From positions 806,001 through 870,000 of the forward strand of contig JAKUDP010000012.1 in the NCBI GenBank assembly GCA_022570795.1: DNA of 64,000 nt. The letters run 5' to 3'. A program made the translations under genes and the position numbers. Positions 18,951-29,460 of this stretch are shown here, piece after piece. Source of the DNA: Sphaerulina vaccinii (lineage: Eukaryota > Ascomycota > Dothideomycetes > Mycosphaerellales > Mycosphaerellaceae). The number at the start of each line of letters is the position of its first letter. The first letter of the stretch is position 1. The notes beneath the pieces were generated by a model that searched no databases, was not told the origin of the DNA, and saw only the letters and a list, made by a program, of their open reading frames with translations.

Positions 18951-21114
18951 TTAGGCGGTGTTGAGGGAGAAGTGGTTGTTTGGTGGTTGTGATGGGGATG
19001 ATATGTAGTCTTCTGAGAGCGGGTTTGTTTCTTATGTTTGTGGCGGTTGACTTCTGGGTAATGTCACGCGGCTGTGATGTCTTTTGATGATCTGCGTGGT
19101 ACCACTCTTTCTTATCAGTGGCTCCTAGGTACTAGTCGTATTGTCATCAGACTGCCCCGATGTCTTTCTATCTGTTGCAACGAATCGTTCAATGCCGTTC
19201 AGTGCTCCCTCCGTCTGCCTGAATACTGGCAGATACAGGCATGTATGCGACATCATCTCTTGGCTAAGAGTGGTCGTAGTACATCGCTGAGCAGGTGTCT
19301 AAAGAGACCACTGTATCGTCTTGGTGAGATCATTGTCGTTCTGAGGCATTTCTGTAGATACGAGGTCCTGGTGTAGACGTGAGACTAGCCGGTATATAGT
19401 TGCAGCAGCCTCCATGAGTTCCGGAATAGGGCAGGTTGATCACCTTTGCGAGAGGAGAGCAGACTTCGAATCCACTGCTCGCAGGGTCGTCTCGCGTCGC
19501 GGCTGTCAACTGTATCCTTTAGTTGACCACTAAAATACTTTGTTCGCGTCTCTACTCGGCGGCAAGGCACATGAGTAAGCCATTGTGACACAAAGACGCA
19601 GAACGTGCTCGTGATATATTCAAGGCAGAATGACGGCAATGTAGGTCGATCGAGCCTTCTGACGCTTGTCCGATATTCTGTCCCACTAGCCTGGCTATGC
19701 AATGTTAGTCATGCTGACACCACAAGAGTCATCTCGGCCCAGGACGGCGCAGGTACTTTTGATATCTGTTGTCGTACTGGTATGGAGATCTGATGTTGAT
19801 GTGAAGACCTTTAGGCTAAACCATGTCCTCGCGTTCAGGAGCGAATCAGAGCATTCTGCCAATGGGGCCTGTGCGTTGTAGGTGCACTCCAGAGTAAATC
19901 CTGCGTGGTGGTCGTGCTATCAACTCACTGTTATTACGCTCGAGCCGTGGTTGATACGTTCCTCCAAAGAATGCTTCACTGCACTTAGCCGAGCTTGACT
20001 CCCACTGCAGCGTTCTGTCTCTTCTGCGTTATAGGGTCCTGATATGGTCTATCGATAGTGCCCGACGATCACCACCCTCCTCAAACTAGCATCAACAGCT
20101 AAAAGCATGCACTCCTCCATAGTTCACTCCAGCATGGCCATTCTTGTATTTGTGTCCAGACTTCCGAGTAGCTTTATCTGCCCATCTTTGCGAGGAGCTG
20201 CCGTGTCCATAGCTGGTACCAGCATCAGTGTTGGGTCCAGGAGAGACGGAGTGCGATCCTGCTCACCTTCCATGATGCGCAGGTCTGACAGATTGTGTCG
20301 GGCCTTGACAATACATCCCAGAGTTCTTGGTAGGTTTCGAGCTGCTGCAGCCCATATCTGCTGTGTCGCTCAGGTGTGGTGGCCGTCGCTGGCGTAGAGA
20401 TGTTGTCCAGATCACTGTCTTCCAAGGATACTGACGTGTTATGAGTAAGTCGCTTGAACTGAAGCTCTTGAAGGTGTACTGCTGGCGAGCATAGACTAGA
20501 ACTTATGCTGCCACGTCTTCAGGTAAAGTCGCCACGTCATGCTGCGCAATATAAGAGGCTCAAGATGTGGCAGAGTATGCGTCTCGCCAAGTCCGAAGTT
20601 ATAGCATAAGTCACAGCCACATCAGATGTTTCAGGTTGCGACACCTTCTCAGTCCAATTCGCCGATAGCAGAGCAGCTGGTCATGTGCACCGTAGTTTGA
20701 CCCTGTCGTCTAACCATCTGCACGCACCTTCGCAATGTGTCTCTATTCTCAAGCGCCTCTCTTCACATGCTCTCTCAGAGGAATGGCCAAGTCGCGTGTG
20801 GAGGTGTTGGCTCCTTTGCAAAGATTCGTGAATGATTACCTGTGTCTACCTCTTATTACCCACTGATGAAGTGATAACAATGCTCATCCTACCTGCACGG
20901 CTCACACAGCGTATCCGTGCCTTCATCATTCCATCTCGTATCTCATGATGAATGCTCCCTAAGCAACAAAGAATCCCTGGGTATAATGCGCCAATTAATG
21001 CTTTCCTCCATGCCATCGTCTTCGTTTGGGTTTCTTCCCTTCCTGCGGCCCATCATTTTGCAGCTCTTCTTCTTGCGGCTCATCCTCCTGCAGCTCATCC
21101 TTCTGTAGCTCGTC
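18951..21114. other. Intergenic, no firm gene
   Basis: About 2.2 kb with only short ORFs. One minus-strand segment (about 20270-20425) reads like an exon (EDSDLDNISTPATATTPERH) between a plausible acceptor and a GTGAGC donor, but I could not find its start or join it to a second exon beyond a few codons. No repeats noticed. Confidence 0.4.
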
Positions 21115-22962
21115 CTAAGAGCCAGTCTCAGCTTTCGATGCCGCAGGAGCAGCAGCAGCAGCCGATGCAGGCGCGTTGGAAGGCGCAGCATTACCGACTC
21201 TTCCACCCCTAGCGCCTCCACCGCCGCGACCGCCTCTGAAGCCCCCACGATTCCCACCATTATTACCAGTGCCGCGGTCTTTCCACTCCAGGATCTCAAC
21301 GCTGCCCTTTGCCACAGGAACCTTCTTTGCTTCAAATGCTTTCTTTAGGCCTTCAGGATCCTTGAATAGCGCAATCGCAGTACCCTTCCTAGGATCGATA
21401 GTGACATTGGTGACTTCACCGAACTGCGATAGCGCCTGTTGAATCAGGTTTTCGCTCATACCTTGGCTGGGATTCGCATGTTTGAGGTACGCTTTAGTCG
21501 TGGATACAGTGCCCGCTGATTGCGGCTGCTTAGGCTGTGACTGCGCCTTTGGTGCTGTGGGGGGCTTCGGCGCTTGTTTCTGAGGCTGCTCCTTCGAAGC
21601 TATAGGTGCTGTGGGGAGAGCTGGTGCAGATGTTGCAGCGGGCGTGTTTGATGTGCTAGGTGTAGCTGGTCGACTGTTGGCTGTAGCAGGCGTGTTCTTA
21701 GATCGAATGCCGGCCAGGTCTTTCTGTAGCATCTTCTTGATACCATCAGCATTGCCTCTCTGTCGCGGCGCTCTTGGTGTCGACTGTGGCGGATTGCTTT
21801 GCTTCCCACCTATTCCCCCTCCAACGTTCCCTGAGTTCTTCGGCTTCCCACCTGTTCCCCCTCCAGCGTCCCCTGGAGCTGCGGCCTTTGGTGATTGTGC
21901 GATTGCTGTAACCTTCGTCGGCGAGTTCTGTTGCACCTTGGTATTCTGCGCAGGTTGTGAGGCCTTTGCGTTCTGTGCCGCTTTCCCACCTGTTTCTCCC
22001 ACCACGTCCCGCGATGCTTTCTTGCCCTTCGCTTGGTTCTGGTTGGCCTGGATCTTAGTCTGTTGCGGAGATGCTGGTCGCTGCTGGCTTTGCTGCTGTT
22101 TATTGGCCACCTGCTTATTGACAGCTTTGACAGCATCCTTTGATGCTTGCTCAACCTTTTGCTGCTGCTGATTCTTACCCTCCTTCACAGGCTGGTTCTT
22201 GGCCTCTTTAGCCGGCTGACTCTTCGCATCCTTCGCAGGCTTCTCCGAGACGGCATCGTTCTTGCTCCCGTTACGGACATGGCCCTTGCCGTCCTTCTTG
22301 TCGCCCTTACTGCCTTCCGCTGCTGCTTTCGCCTTGTTTGCCTTCTTCTCACGTATAGCTTCAATCAGTGGCGTAGTCTTCACGACAACCTTCTCCGGCT
22401 TCTCGTTGTCGGCAGTGTTACTGTCGATCGGAGTCGGCCGTGATACAGGCTGGACTTGCTCTTCGAGGAAGGCCATGAACTCCGGATCCTGGTCGATGGT
22501 GCCCTGGCGATTGTCGCTCTTCGGCTTCGTGCTCAGAGTTGTCCTCTGGTTCGGCGCAAAGCCAATCATCGGAGTGAGATGCTTCATGTCCGGATTCCTG
22601 TATGTGCCTGCCTTGTCCTTCCAACCTTCCTGCAACGTGATTGCCTTGAATCTCGCCTCGAAGTCTGATATGGCTGCTTCGTTCACCAGATGGACATAGC
22701 AGCGGCTCTGTTCAGGCAGTTTGCCCATCTTCTCACTGATTTTGCCTTGCCTGTACTCCTGCCAGTCCACTTTGCCACTCCCCAGCTTCCACTCCTCCCC
22801 AATAATCTCGTCATATTCAGCTTCACTCAGGCCGGCTGGCAGTCTGCGGACTTCGAGTTTGAGGCGGGGAGCTTGTGCTTTGGTGGTCGCTGCAGCTCGA
22901 GTGGCGGCATTGACAGGCAGCACGCCCTTAGCTTCGTTCTTTGCCAGCACCTTTGGCGGCAT
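21115..22962 (-). CDS. UPF3: Nonsense-mediated mRNA decay factor Upf3
   Basis: Single-exon frame of 615 residues from ATG 22962. Residues ~34-185 match the Smg4/UPF3 domain: LKLEVRRLPAGLSEAEYDE, then SRCYVHL, FEARF and NPDMKHLTPMIGFAPNQR, followed by QDPEFMAFLE. This is the RRM-like module that binds Upf2. Residues ~190-480 are low-complexity Lys/Gln/Ala/Pro-rich linker. A second RRM-like domain follows (TKAYLKHANPSQGM, then FGEVTNVTID and KGTAIALF), and the tail is RGG-rich (GGFRGGRGGGG), suggesting RNA binding. The layout matches filamentous-fungal Upf3, which is longer than yeast Upf3. Role: bridge of the Upf1-Upf2 surveillance complex that degrades mRNAs with early stops. Long antisense ORFs opposite the Ala/Pro-rich part are shadows. 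Confidence 0.85.
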   Translation of the reverse strand: MPPKVLAKNEAKGVLPVNAATRAAATTKAQAPRLKLEVRRLPAGLSEAEYDEIIGEEWKLGSGKVDWQEYRQGKISEKMGKLPEQSRCYVHLVNEAAISDFEARFKAITLQEGWKDKAGTYRNPDMKHLTPMIGFAPNQRTTLSTKPKSDNRQGTIDQDPEFMAFLEEQVQPVSRPTPIDSNTADNEKPEKVVVKTTPLIEAIREKKANKAKAAAEGSKGDKKDGKGHVRNGSKNDAVSEKPAKDAKSQPAKEAKNQPVKEGKNQQQQKVEQASKDAVKAVNKQVANKQQQSQQRPASPQQTKIQANQNQAKGKKASRDVVGETGGKAAQNAKASQPAQNTKVQQNSPTKVTAIAQSPKAAAPGDAGGGTGGKPKNSGNVGGGIGGKQSNPPQSTPRAPRQRGNADGIKKMLQKDLAGIRSKNTPATANSRPATPSTSNTPAATSAPALPTAPIASKEQPQKQAPKPPTAPKAQSQPKQPQSAGTVSTTKAYLKHANPSQGMSENLIQQALSQFGEVTNVTIDPRKGTAIALFKDPEGLKKAFEAKKVPVAKGSVEILEWKDRGTGNNGGNRGGFRGGRGGGGARGGRVGNAAPSNAPASAAAAAPAASKAETGS

Positions 22963-24606
22963 CGTGAAGACGATCAGCTGTGCTTGGTTGTCGATGTCGT
23001 GGCAGAGAGATCGGCAATGACTTCACGCGAAGCAGCAGCAGCAGCTTGTGAAAAGTGGAGACCGCCAAGCAGAACATGAAACTCAAAACTCGAGCATCTC
23101 TGATCTCCAGCACGACATCCTCTTGAGATCTGGTTGCGCAGCGGCTCAGCGTGGCAGGAGACTTAGCAAGCCCAGGATACACAGACGAGCATCAAGATCA
23201 CTTGCATAGCGTTGCCCTCTCTGACCACAGCACGTGACTAGAACGGTCTCCATGAACGAGGAGCTGCTATCAGATAGCCTCCGAAACGACATTCAAGTCT
23301 GCAAACAGGATCGGCTCTCACGATGGACACTCTCAGAGAAGTTCTCCATGACACAGGCGGAAGACCATCTGCTTATGTTGGGCCCTCAGGACGGAGGTGG
23401 GGACGTTGGTGGGACGGATACCTGATCGACAGCCTTACGAGCGACTCGGTTCTCAAGTTCTCCATCTGGGGTATAATGTTGGCCTTGGTCATCATCAGAA
23501 CCCAGTTGGGGTCATTTGGTCCGCATGCACGATTGCATATGGGCGCTGTTCTGCTGGGGCTTCTACTGCTGTGGTTCAGGCAGAGCAATTGAAAGGCAGT
23601 TCCAGGAAGCGGGACATGACAATTGATCCGGCAGTTGATCAGGAGCCAGGCAACAAAGCCACCATCGATACTACGTTTCATGCTATATCAGAGACTGCTG
23701 GAGCTCCCGATGCACTCCTCGTCAATATCCTACTGGCAGCGAATGCCCGCATGCAATGCAATAAGCCGTAGCAACTCCCAGCTCGTATCACATCTGAGAA
23801 CTTCAATCCTATACCACGACATCATACCAGCACTACGCTATGGCTGCCCGTGACATGTCACTGACATCCCAGCACTGCTTCAGTCTCACTGGCCGTCGGC
23901 TTCCGGACACTACCTCATGTTCGTTCGGGCCGACCAGGCTTCTTCTTCTGCCACCGGGCCTCGAAGATGTGGTTGCACCCGAAGGACAATGATGGGCTAT
24001 GCTCATGCCTTTGCGTTGGTGTTGCCATTCCACTGCAGGAAAGAACCTCATGAAATGGTCAAGTGCAATTGTGCTAGAGCTCGTTCACAACATCTCTTGC
24101 GACTTCTCCTCAAGGACGCCTCGAGCGCGCATGAGGATGCTTCACTGGGACAAGCATAACACATCGCAGCAACACGATCTGAGAAGTAGAAGGATTCATA
24201 TACAACTCTTGAGACCTTCGGGACGAATGTGAATCCGATCCATCGCTTCAACAACGAACTCTATACTTCCTTTCGAACAGTGCGTATGTAATATGGAGGA
24301 GAAATGCACATTGCACTAGTGTGCTGCGAGCCGCAATGTTTGCTCGACGCTTCCCGATTTGTTTGGAGCAACGGTTGCCCACAGTACAAGTGCAACTAAC
24401 AGTTTCTTAAGGTTGAAAGTGTTCGAAGAAGGTGTTACACGCTCCGAGGTTCGCAAAGATGGCAAGACGCATCATTTGGTATTCTTGGTGACGGCAAGAA
24501 GAATCAACAGTCGTACAGCAAAGAAACGGAAAGTGGCATTTGCACAGCCTGGAACCTCCCCAGTGAAGATTCGTCGTCAACACTGTTTGCCATCAACTCC
24601 ATACAC
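22963..24606. other. Intergenic, no firm gene
   Basis: Contains the upstream region of UPF3 at its left end and, apart from the doubtful small ORF at 23323-23592, nothing recognisable. ORFs are short and without domains. Confidence 0.45.
23323..23592 (+). CDS. Doubtful small membrane protein, 89 aa
   Basis: ATG-initiated single frame with two hydrophobic segments, around residues 46-62 (FSIWGIMLALVII) and 74-85 (GAVLLGLLLLWF), and a Trp/Arg-rich N-part (RRWGRWWDGY). No family is recognised and there is no other evidence of expression. It could be a chance ORF. Confidence 0.2.
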   Translation: MDTLREVLHDTGGRPSAYVGPSGRRWGRWWDGYLIDSLTSDSVLKFSIWGIMLALVIIRTQLGSFGPHARLHMGAVLLGLLLLWFRQSN

Positions 24607-24726
24607 ATCATCTTCGTTGTTGCAGCACATAACAATATCATCTTCTTTGTTGCAGCACATAACAACATCATCTTCTTTGTTGCAGCACATAACAACATCA
24701 TCTTCTTTGTTACAACACATAACATA
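24607..24726. repeat. Four-unit 30-bp tandem repeat upstream of the aspartic protease
   Basis: ATCATCTTC starts at 24607, 24637, 24667 and 24697, an exact 30-bp period. The units read ATCATCTTCTTTGTTGCAGC and ten more bases; the first has a CGT variant and the last has TTACAAC for TTGCAGC. The array ends 44 bp before the ATG of the next gene, so it lies in its 5' UTR or core promoter. Confidence 0.95.
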
Positions 24727-24770
24727 ACTTCCTGCACGGTCACTCAGCACATTGTCCACGATCTCTGAAC

Positions 24771-26374
24771 ATGAAGGTCACGACAGCAGCCACCGCCACT
24801 CTGGCGCTTGCCGTTGAAGGAATTCAATTCTCGAAGCGTTCTGGAAAGGAGGCGAGAGTTGTCCACCAACACATTCGAAGAAGAGATGTGCCTGATCCTG
24901 TGGCGAATGATCGAAGAAGGCATACGAAACGGCAATCTGGGACTGTCAACGTACCACTTCAGAATGCAGACACTCTGTACTACATGAACATCACAGTCGG
25001 CACTCCAGAGCAAAGATTTCAAGTTCATATGGATACCGGCAGTTCAGATCTATGGTTCAATACTCCGAAAAGCGAAGCCTGCTCGTCAGGCCAATGCATA
25101 AGCGGTACCTACATCGCCAATGATTCACGCACATATACGTATGTGAACTCTGCCTCCAACACCAGCTACGGAGACTTGTCCGGGGCGGAAGGCGACTATG
25201 CGACAGACGTTGTTCGCTTTGAGGGAGCCTCTCTGAAGGCTCAGCAGTTCGGGATTGGTTACAACAGTTCGACAAGAGATGGTATCATGGGCGTTGGCTA
25301 CATCTCTAATGTAGCATCGGCGACATCAGATGGAGCCGGCACTTACAGCAATGTCCCGACAAGTCTGCTGAGCTCTGGTGCGATCAGCACTCTTGCATAC
25401 AGTATGTGGCTGAACGATCTTGATGCCGCAGAGGGAAATCTGCTGTTCGGAGGTGTCGATACCGAAAAGTACCAAGGAAATCTAGAGACGATACGAATTG
25501 TACCAAAATCAGACGGCGTGTATCGGGAATTCACCATTCCGCTCAATGGAGTTCAAATTACTGGAAAGGGCTCGTCTATTTCTCAGACCTCTGCATTTCC
25601 GGTCCTCCTGGATTCTGGATACACTTACTCCCACTTGCCCCCGCAGCTGGTCGCGGACATTTATAAAGTTGTTGGTGTGCGTGCTTCGGGAATCATCGAC
25701 TGTGATAAGGCAGACGACCCTGCAACCCTCGACTTCATTTTCAACAACCAGAAGACTGTCCAGGTTCCATTCAACGAGCTGGTCATCCCATTGGGAAGCG
25801 GTCGCTGTCGATTTGGCATACTTCCAGCTGATGATGATGACGACGGCTACGTCCTTGGCGATACCTTCTTGTGAGTGAAGACGACATCATGTATAACTTT
25901 GAAACAAGCACTGACACGCCGTACAGACGCTCGGCATATGTTGTGTATGATCTTGCTCGCAACGAAATCTCTCTAGCCCAGACTGTCTTCAACACCACAG
26001 ACACCAACATTGTTGAGCTCACAAACACCACGACAGTACCGACTGCTGCTGGAAATGGAGGCGAGACCACTGCAGCCACTGCCGTTAGTGCCGCGAATAC
26101 TGGATCATTGTCAGGTCAGTCATCTTCCCGTACGCTGTCTGCCAGCCTGCTGACCTCGAGGTCAACAGTGCCATCTTCTTCGACAGCATCTCGAGCGAGC
26201 CAGACCAGCCAGACGGCAACTGGGACAAGTTCCACAACAAAGTCCACAACTAACCCAATTGCCACAGCAGGCTCAGGAACGAAAAATCGATCGTCTGGCA
26301 TTCGAGTTGCAGGTCTTGGTGGCTCATTGTTAGCATTGCTTGGAGCCGTTGTTGGGGGCATGCTGCTGATCTAA
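24771..26374 (+). CDS. Yapsin-like, GPI-anchored aspartic protease, 515 aa
   Basis: Exon 1 is 24771-25870, the intron 25871-25926 (56 nt, GTGAGT..CAG), exon 2 25927-26374. The A1 pepsin fold is clear: first catalytic Asp D88 in HMDTGSSDLWF, second D281 in VLLDSGYTYSHLP. The N-terminus is a short hydrophobic stretch followed by basic pairs (SKRSGK, HIRRR, HTKRQ) that suggest a propeptide cut by a kexin. After the catalytic core (ends near NEISLAQTVF) comes a Ser/Thr-rich stalk of ~100 residues. The last ~24 residues are hydrophobic (GGSLLALLGAVVGGMLLI), the pattern of a GPI-addition signal. Expected at the plasma membrane or wall, shedding or processing surface proteins. A 30-bp tandem repeat lies just upstream. 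Confidence 0.9.
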
Positions 26375-26399
26375 ACATCTCTTGCGTCCTGGGGTTGAG

Positions 26400-26447
26400 C
26401 ATCTGAGTACCTAGCATCAGCGTCATCTGGGTACCTAGCATCAGCGG
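26400..26447. repeat. Two-unit 24-bp direct repeat
   Basis: CATCTGAGTACCTAGCATCA and its continuation CGT, repeated once as CATCTGGGTACCTAGCATCA then CGG, 26 bp past the protease stop, in the presumed 3' UTR. Confidence 0.85.
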
Positions 26448-26607
26448 AGACCTAGCAGTCGTCCTCGAATACCTGAAGACCTTCGCAGACGAAGAAACGT
26501 GTGGCAAGTGAAGGACATTGTCCCATGTCGAAGCCTATCATCAGATGCTTGTACCTTGTTAATGCAATTTCCTGCTTACTAAGGCGCCCACCTGTTCCGC
26601 CTTCTTC

Positions 26608-28423
26608 TCATTTCTGCTCGTCCTTCCACTTCTTCCCATCTTCCTTCAACTGCTTATCATCAGGTCGATCCAATTCGACTTGCGGCATCAGCACGAAGCA
26701 CAGCACAAACGCCAGTGCCGCCAAGGATGCTCCAATCAGAAAGATGATGCGAAAACCCTGTCTGTAGGCTGGAATGAGTACTTCACGCACTCGGTCTGCG
26801 TCCACATCTGTCCGGCCTGCGAGATATGCTTGCGGGCTTTTCAGCAATGCTGCCGTATCCTGGTCATTGAGGTTCAAGGTCCGGACTCCCGATACTACCA
26901 AATTGTTCAAGATGGTTCCAGCGACAGCCAGGCCAATGGTGCCACCGAAGTTGCGGGCGAAGTTCCGGAAAGAGGTTACTACTGCCATGTCTTTCCGGTT
27001 AACTCCAGCTTGGACTGCGATTAGAGCTGGCTGCAGTGTGTTGCCACATCCCACACCGGTCAAGATGGCATAGCCGATCTGCTTCCCAAGCCCATCGTTC
27101 TCATCAAGCGTGGAGTACAGACCGAGACCGATCGCCCAGCATCCCCAGCCGAAGAGAATGGACTCTCTGTAGCGACCTGTCCAGTGGACTACCAAGCCAG
27201 AGATTGTACTGGCGGCTGTCTGGAATAGTGTGATGGGCAGCAACAGCGCCGCTGAGCGCACAGCCGAGTAGTTGTACACCAGCTGGTAAAACGAAGGTAT
27301 GTAGTACATTTGGACCAGGAAGTTCCAGCCATTAATTGTCATGGTAAGGCAAGCGCCATTGACAATACGACGCTTGAAGACGTGTAGCGGGACCAGAGGA
27401 TAGCGAGGACCTTTCCATTGCCAGAAGACGAATGTGACGCATGTGGCAAATCCCACACTCAGAGGAGCGATCACGGCAGCTGAATCCCACGCATATTGCG
27501 CTCCTGCCCATGTGAGGCCGAGAACTATGATTACGGTGCCACCGAGAGCCAGAACAGCACCGAAGAAGTCGATGGCCTTGAGCTTACTAGTCCAAGTCAG
27601 CACAGCCTTTCATTTCCAGGACAGCATACTTACAGCTTCCAATCACCTTCAACTTTCTTGAGAGGCATCAAGAAGATAGCACACAGCGTAGTGATAGCAG
27701 TCAATGGCAGATTCAGCCTGAAAATCCATCGCCATCCTTGTGTAGAACTGCTGGCCAGAGCTCCACCGACTATGGGCCCAATGCCGTGAGCGAGCGCCAC
27801 AACAGACCCAAGGATACCTTGGTACTTTCCTCTCTCGCGAAGAGGGACCACATCAGAGACGATCATCTGAGCGACAGTCATCATGCCACCTCCAGCGATA
27901 CCAGTGAGAGCACGAAAGACAATGAGCTGGGTCGATGTCTGCGCCAGAGACGCTCCCAGAGAACCGACGAAGAAGATGAAGAGGCCGATGTACAGAATCA
28001 CCTTCCGAGACCAGATGTCGGAGAGTCGACCGTAGAGCAGTTGAAAGCAAGTCGATGTCCTAGGCCATAGTCAGCATGGCATTTCGATCGATGTGGACAT
28101 GGAGATGCGTGGACTGACACGAAATAGGCTCCTGCTATCCACGCTTGCTCGTCGCCTGCGTCGAGGGCATCGCTAACGATTGTCAAACTGGCTGCGAGCG
28201 TCGTCTGGTCCATAAGTGCTAGGAAGTCCACACTGGCCGCAGCAAGGAAGATGGTGATAATAGTCGAGACTGGAACATAGTGAGTCTGCTCGTTGAACTC
28301 ATGATGCTTCGCCCTTGGTTTCTCGTCGGAGCTGCTGATGTCGCTGGTCAAGGAAGTGTTCGAGTCTCTCATCTCAGGACCTGGAACTTCTGGTCCTGCT
28401 TCGACCCGCACATCTCTGTCCAT
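26608..28423 (-). CDS. MFS drug:H+ antiporter, DHA2 (14-TM) type, 569 aa
   Basis: Three exons on the minus strand: 28423-28119, 28059-27634 and 27586-26608. Introns are 59 nt (donor GTCAGT) and 47 nt (GTAAGT); joined exons give 1710 nt. After a hydrophilic Ser/Glu-rich N-terminus of ~50 residues come TM1 (ITIFLAAASVDFLALMDQTT), motif A (LLYGRLSDIWSRK) and motif C of antiporters (ALAHGIGPIVGGALAS). The WRWIFRLNLP segment is followed by further hydrophobic segments, consistent with 14 TM. The DHA2 family exports toxins, drugs or metabolites at the plasma membrane. Its start faces the start of the PLP/rhodanese gene ~1 kb away, so the two could be co-regulated. Substrate not predictable. Confidence 0.88.
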
Positions 28424-29439
28424 GTTTGAGAAGGTTCAGGGCTGTTAGTGCACGTGGGTAGCTGTGAGTTCTGCTTGACAGCCATGTGGGAACGGCGACA
28501 GGATACATACGGTTCATCAGATGATCTGATAAGACTTTTCGCCATGAAGGTCATGTCGACTAGCGCCTTCGCCATACCATCATGCGCTGACCGCACGTCC
28601 ATCTTTTGCTACTAGTAGCATAGCGGAGCGACATAATAGCTCGATTTGTGAGCGTAGATCCCACCGCCAGTTGTCCTTGGCCTTGATGGAGATCATCGCA
28701 AGCAGGCACATGCGGCTATAGTCCTCACCAGTCAGACCACTTACGTACTCAATGGGACCCCACGCTCAGCATAGGGTGCTTTGGACGCGAAAAAAAACGC
28801 GAGGGTTACTCCACCACGCAAGGCAACCTTGCTGATCACATACATTGCGTCAACAGAGCCGACACTTGATGCGTGCAAACCTGAGTTAACTTGCTCATCA
28901 CGGTATTTCGCCATTCTTGGCAAGTAACACAACTAACGAACGATCCTATCAAGTTCCCATTTTACTTCCGAACCCGACGCCGCTTGCGTTCGCCAATACA
29001 TAAATTACATCCTCATGCAGCTTATATAGCGGAACCACATCAGGTCTGGGCAAGCCTGCCGATGATCACCTGGATGAAGAGTTGAGACAAGCTTCCTCAT
29101 CCCAGTCCAAGACACCGTGATGAGGTCCCAGCGAGAAGCGAAGAGAATGACCAGCAAAGGATTGCGAAACTGCATGCTTCGACACGAACGGCGCTCCCAC
29201 TAGGCGAATAGTAGCCATTACAGTTGACTAACATATGGGCGTGGAAGGTGCCAACACTGAACACAACCCTAGCGTGGGCTCTCTGAGGTGGGCATGGGGC
29301 AGCAGCTCTCTTTGACTGAGGGATCTTCTTCTATCTGCCACCCACGCAAAGGCGCAGCTATAACTTGACTTCTGTCGAGGTACTTCTTGCTTCCGGCAGC
29401 CACAACAGAATTCATCTCATCTTATCTGATCTCATTTTT
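28424..29439. other. Divergent intergenic region
   Basis: About 1 kb between the starts of the DHA2 transporter (minus) and the PLP/rhodanese gene (plus). No ORF of interest. It probably holds both promoters; I saw no clear palindromic regulator site. Confidence 0.5.
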
Positions 29440-29460
29440 ATGCACTCAACTTCACCAACC

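Noticed and set aside
20225..20425. Minus-strand exon-like frame (EDSDLDNISTPATATT)
   Set aside because: Opens with TTG; no start exon or continuation could be built beyond a few codons.
21611..22443. Plus-strand ORFs opposite UPF3
   Set aside because: Hydrophobic Ala/Leu/Cys-rich shadows of the Lys/Gln/Ala-rich linker.
24607..24726. CRISPR-like array
   Set aside because: Units are contiguous with no spacers, in a eukaryotic genome; a plain minisatellite.
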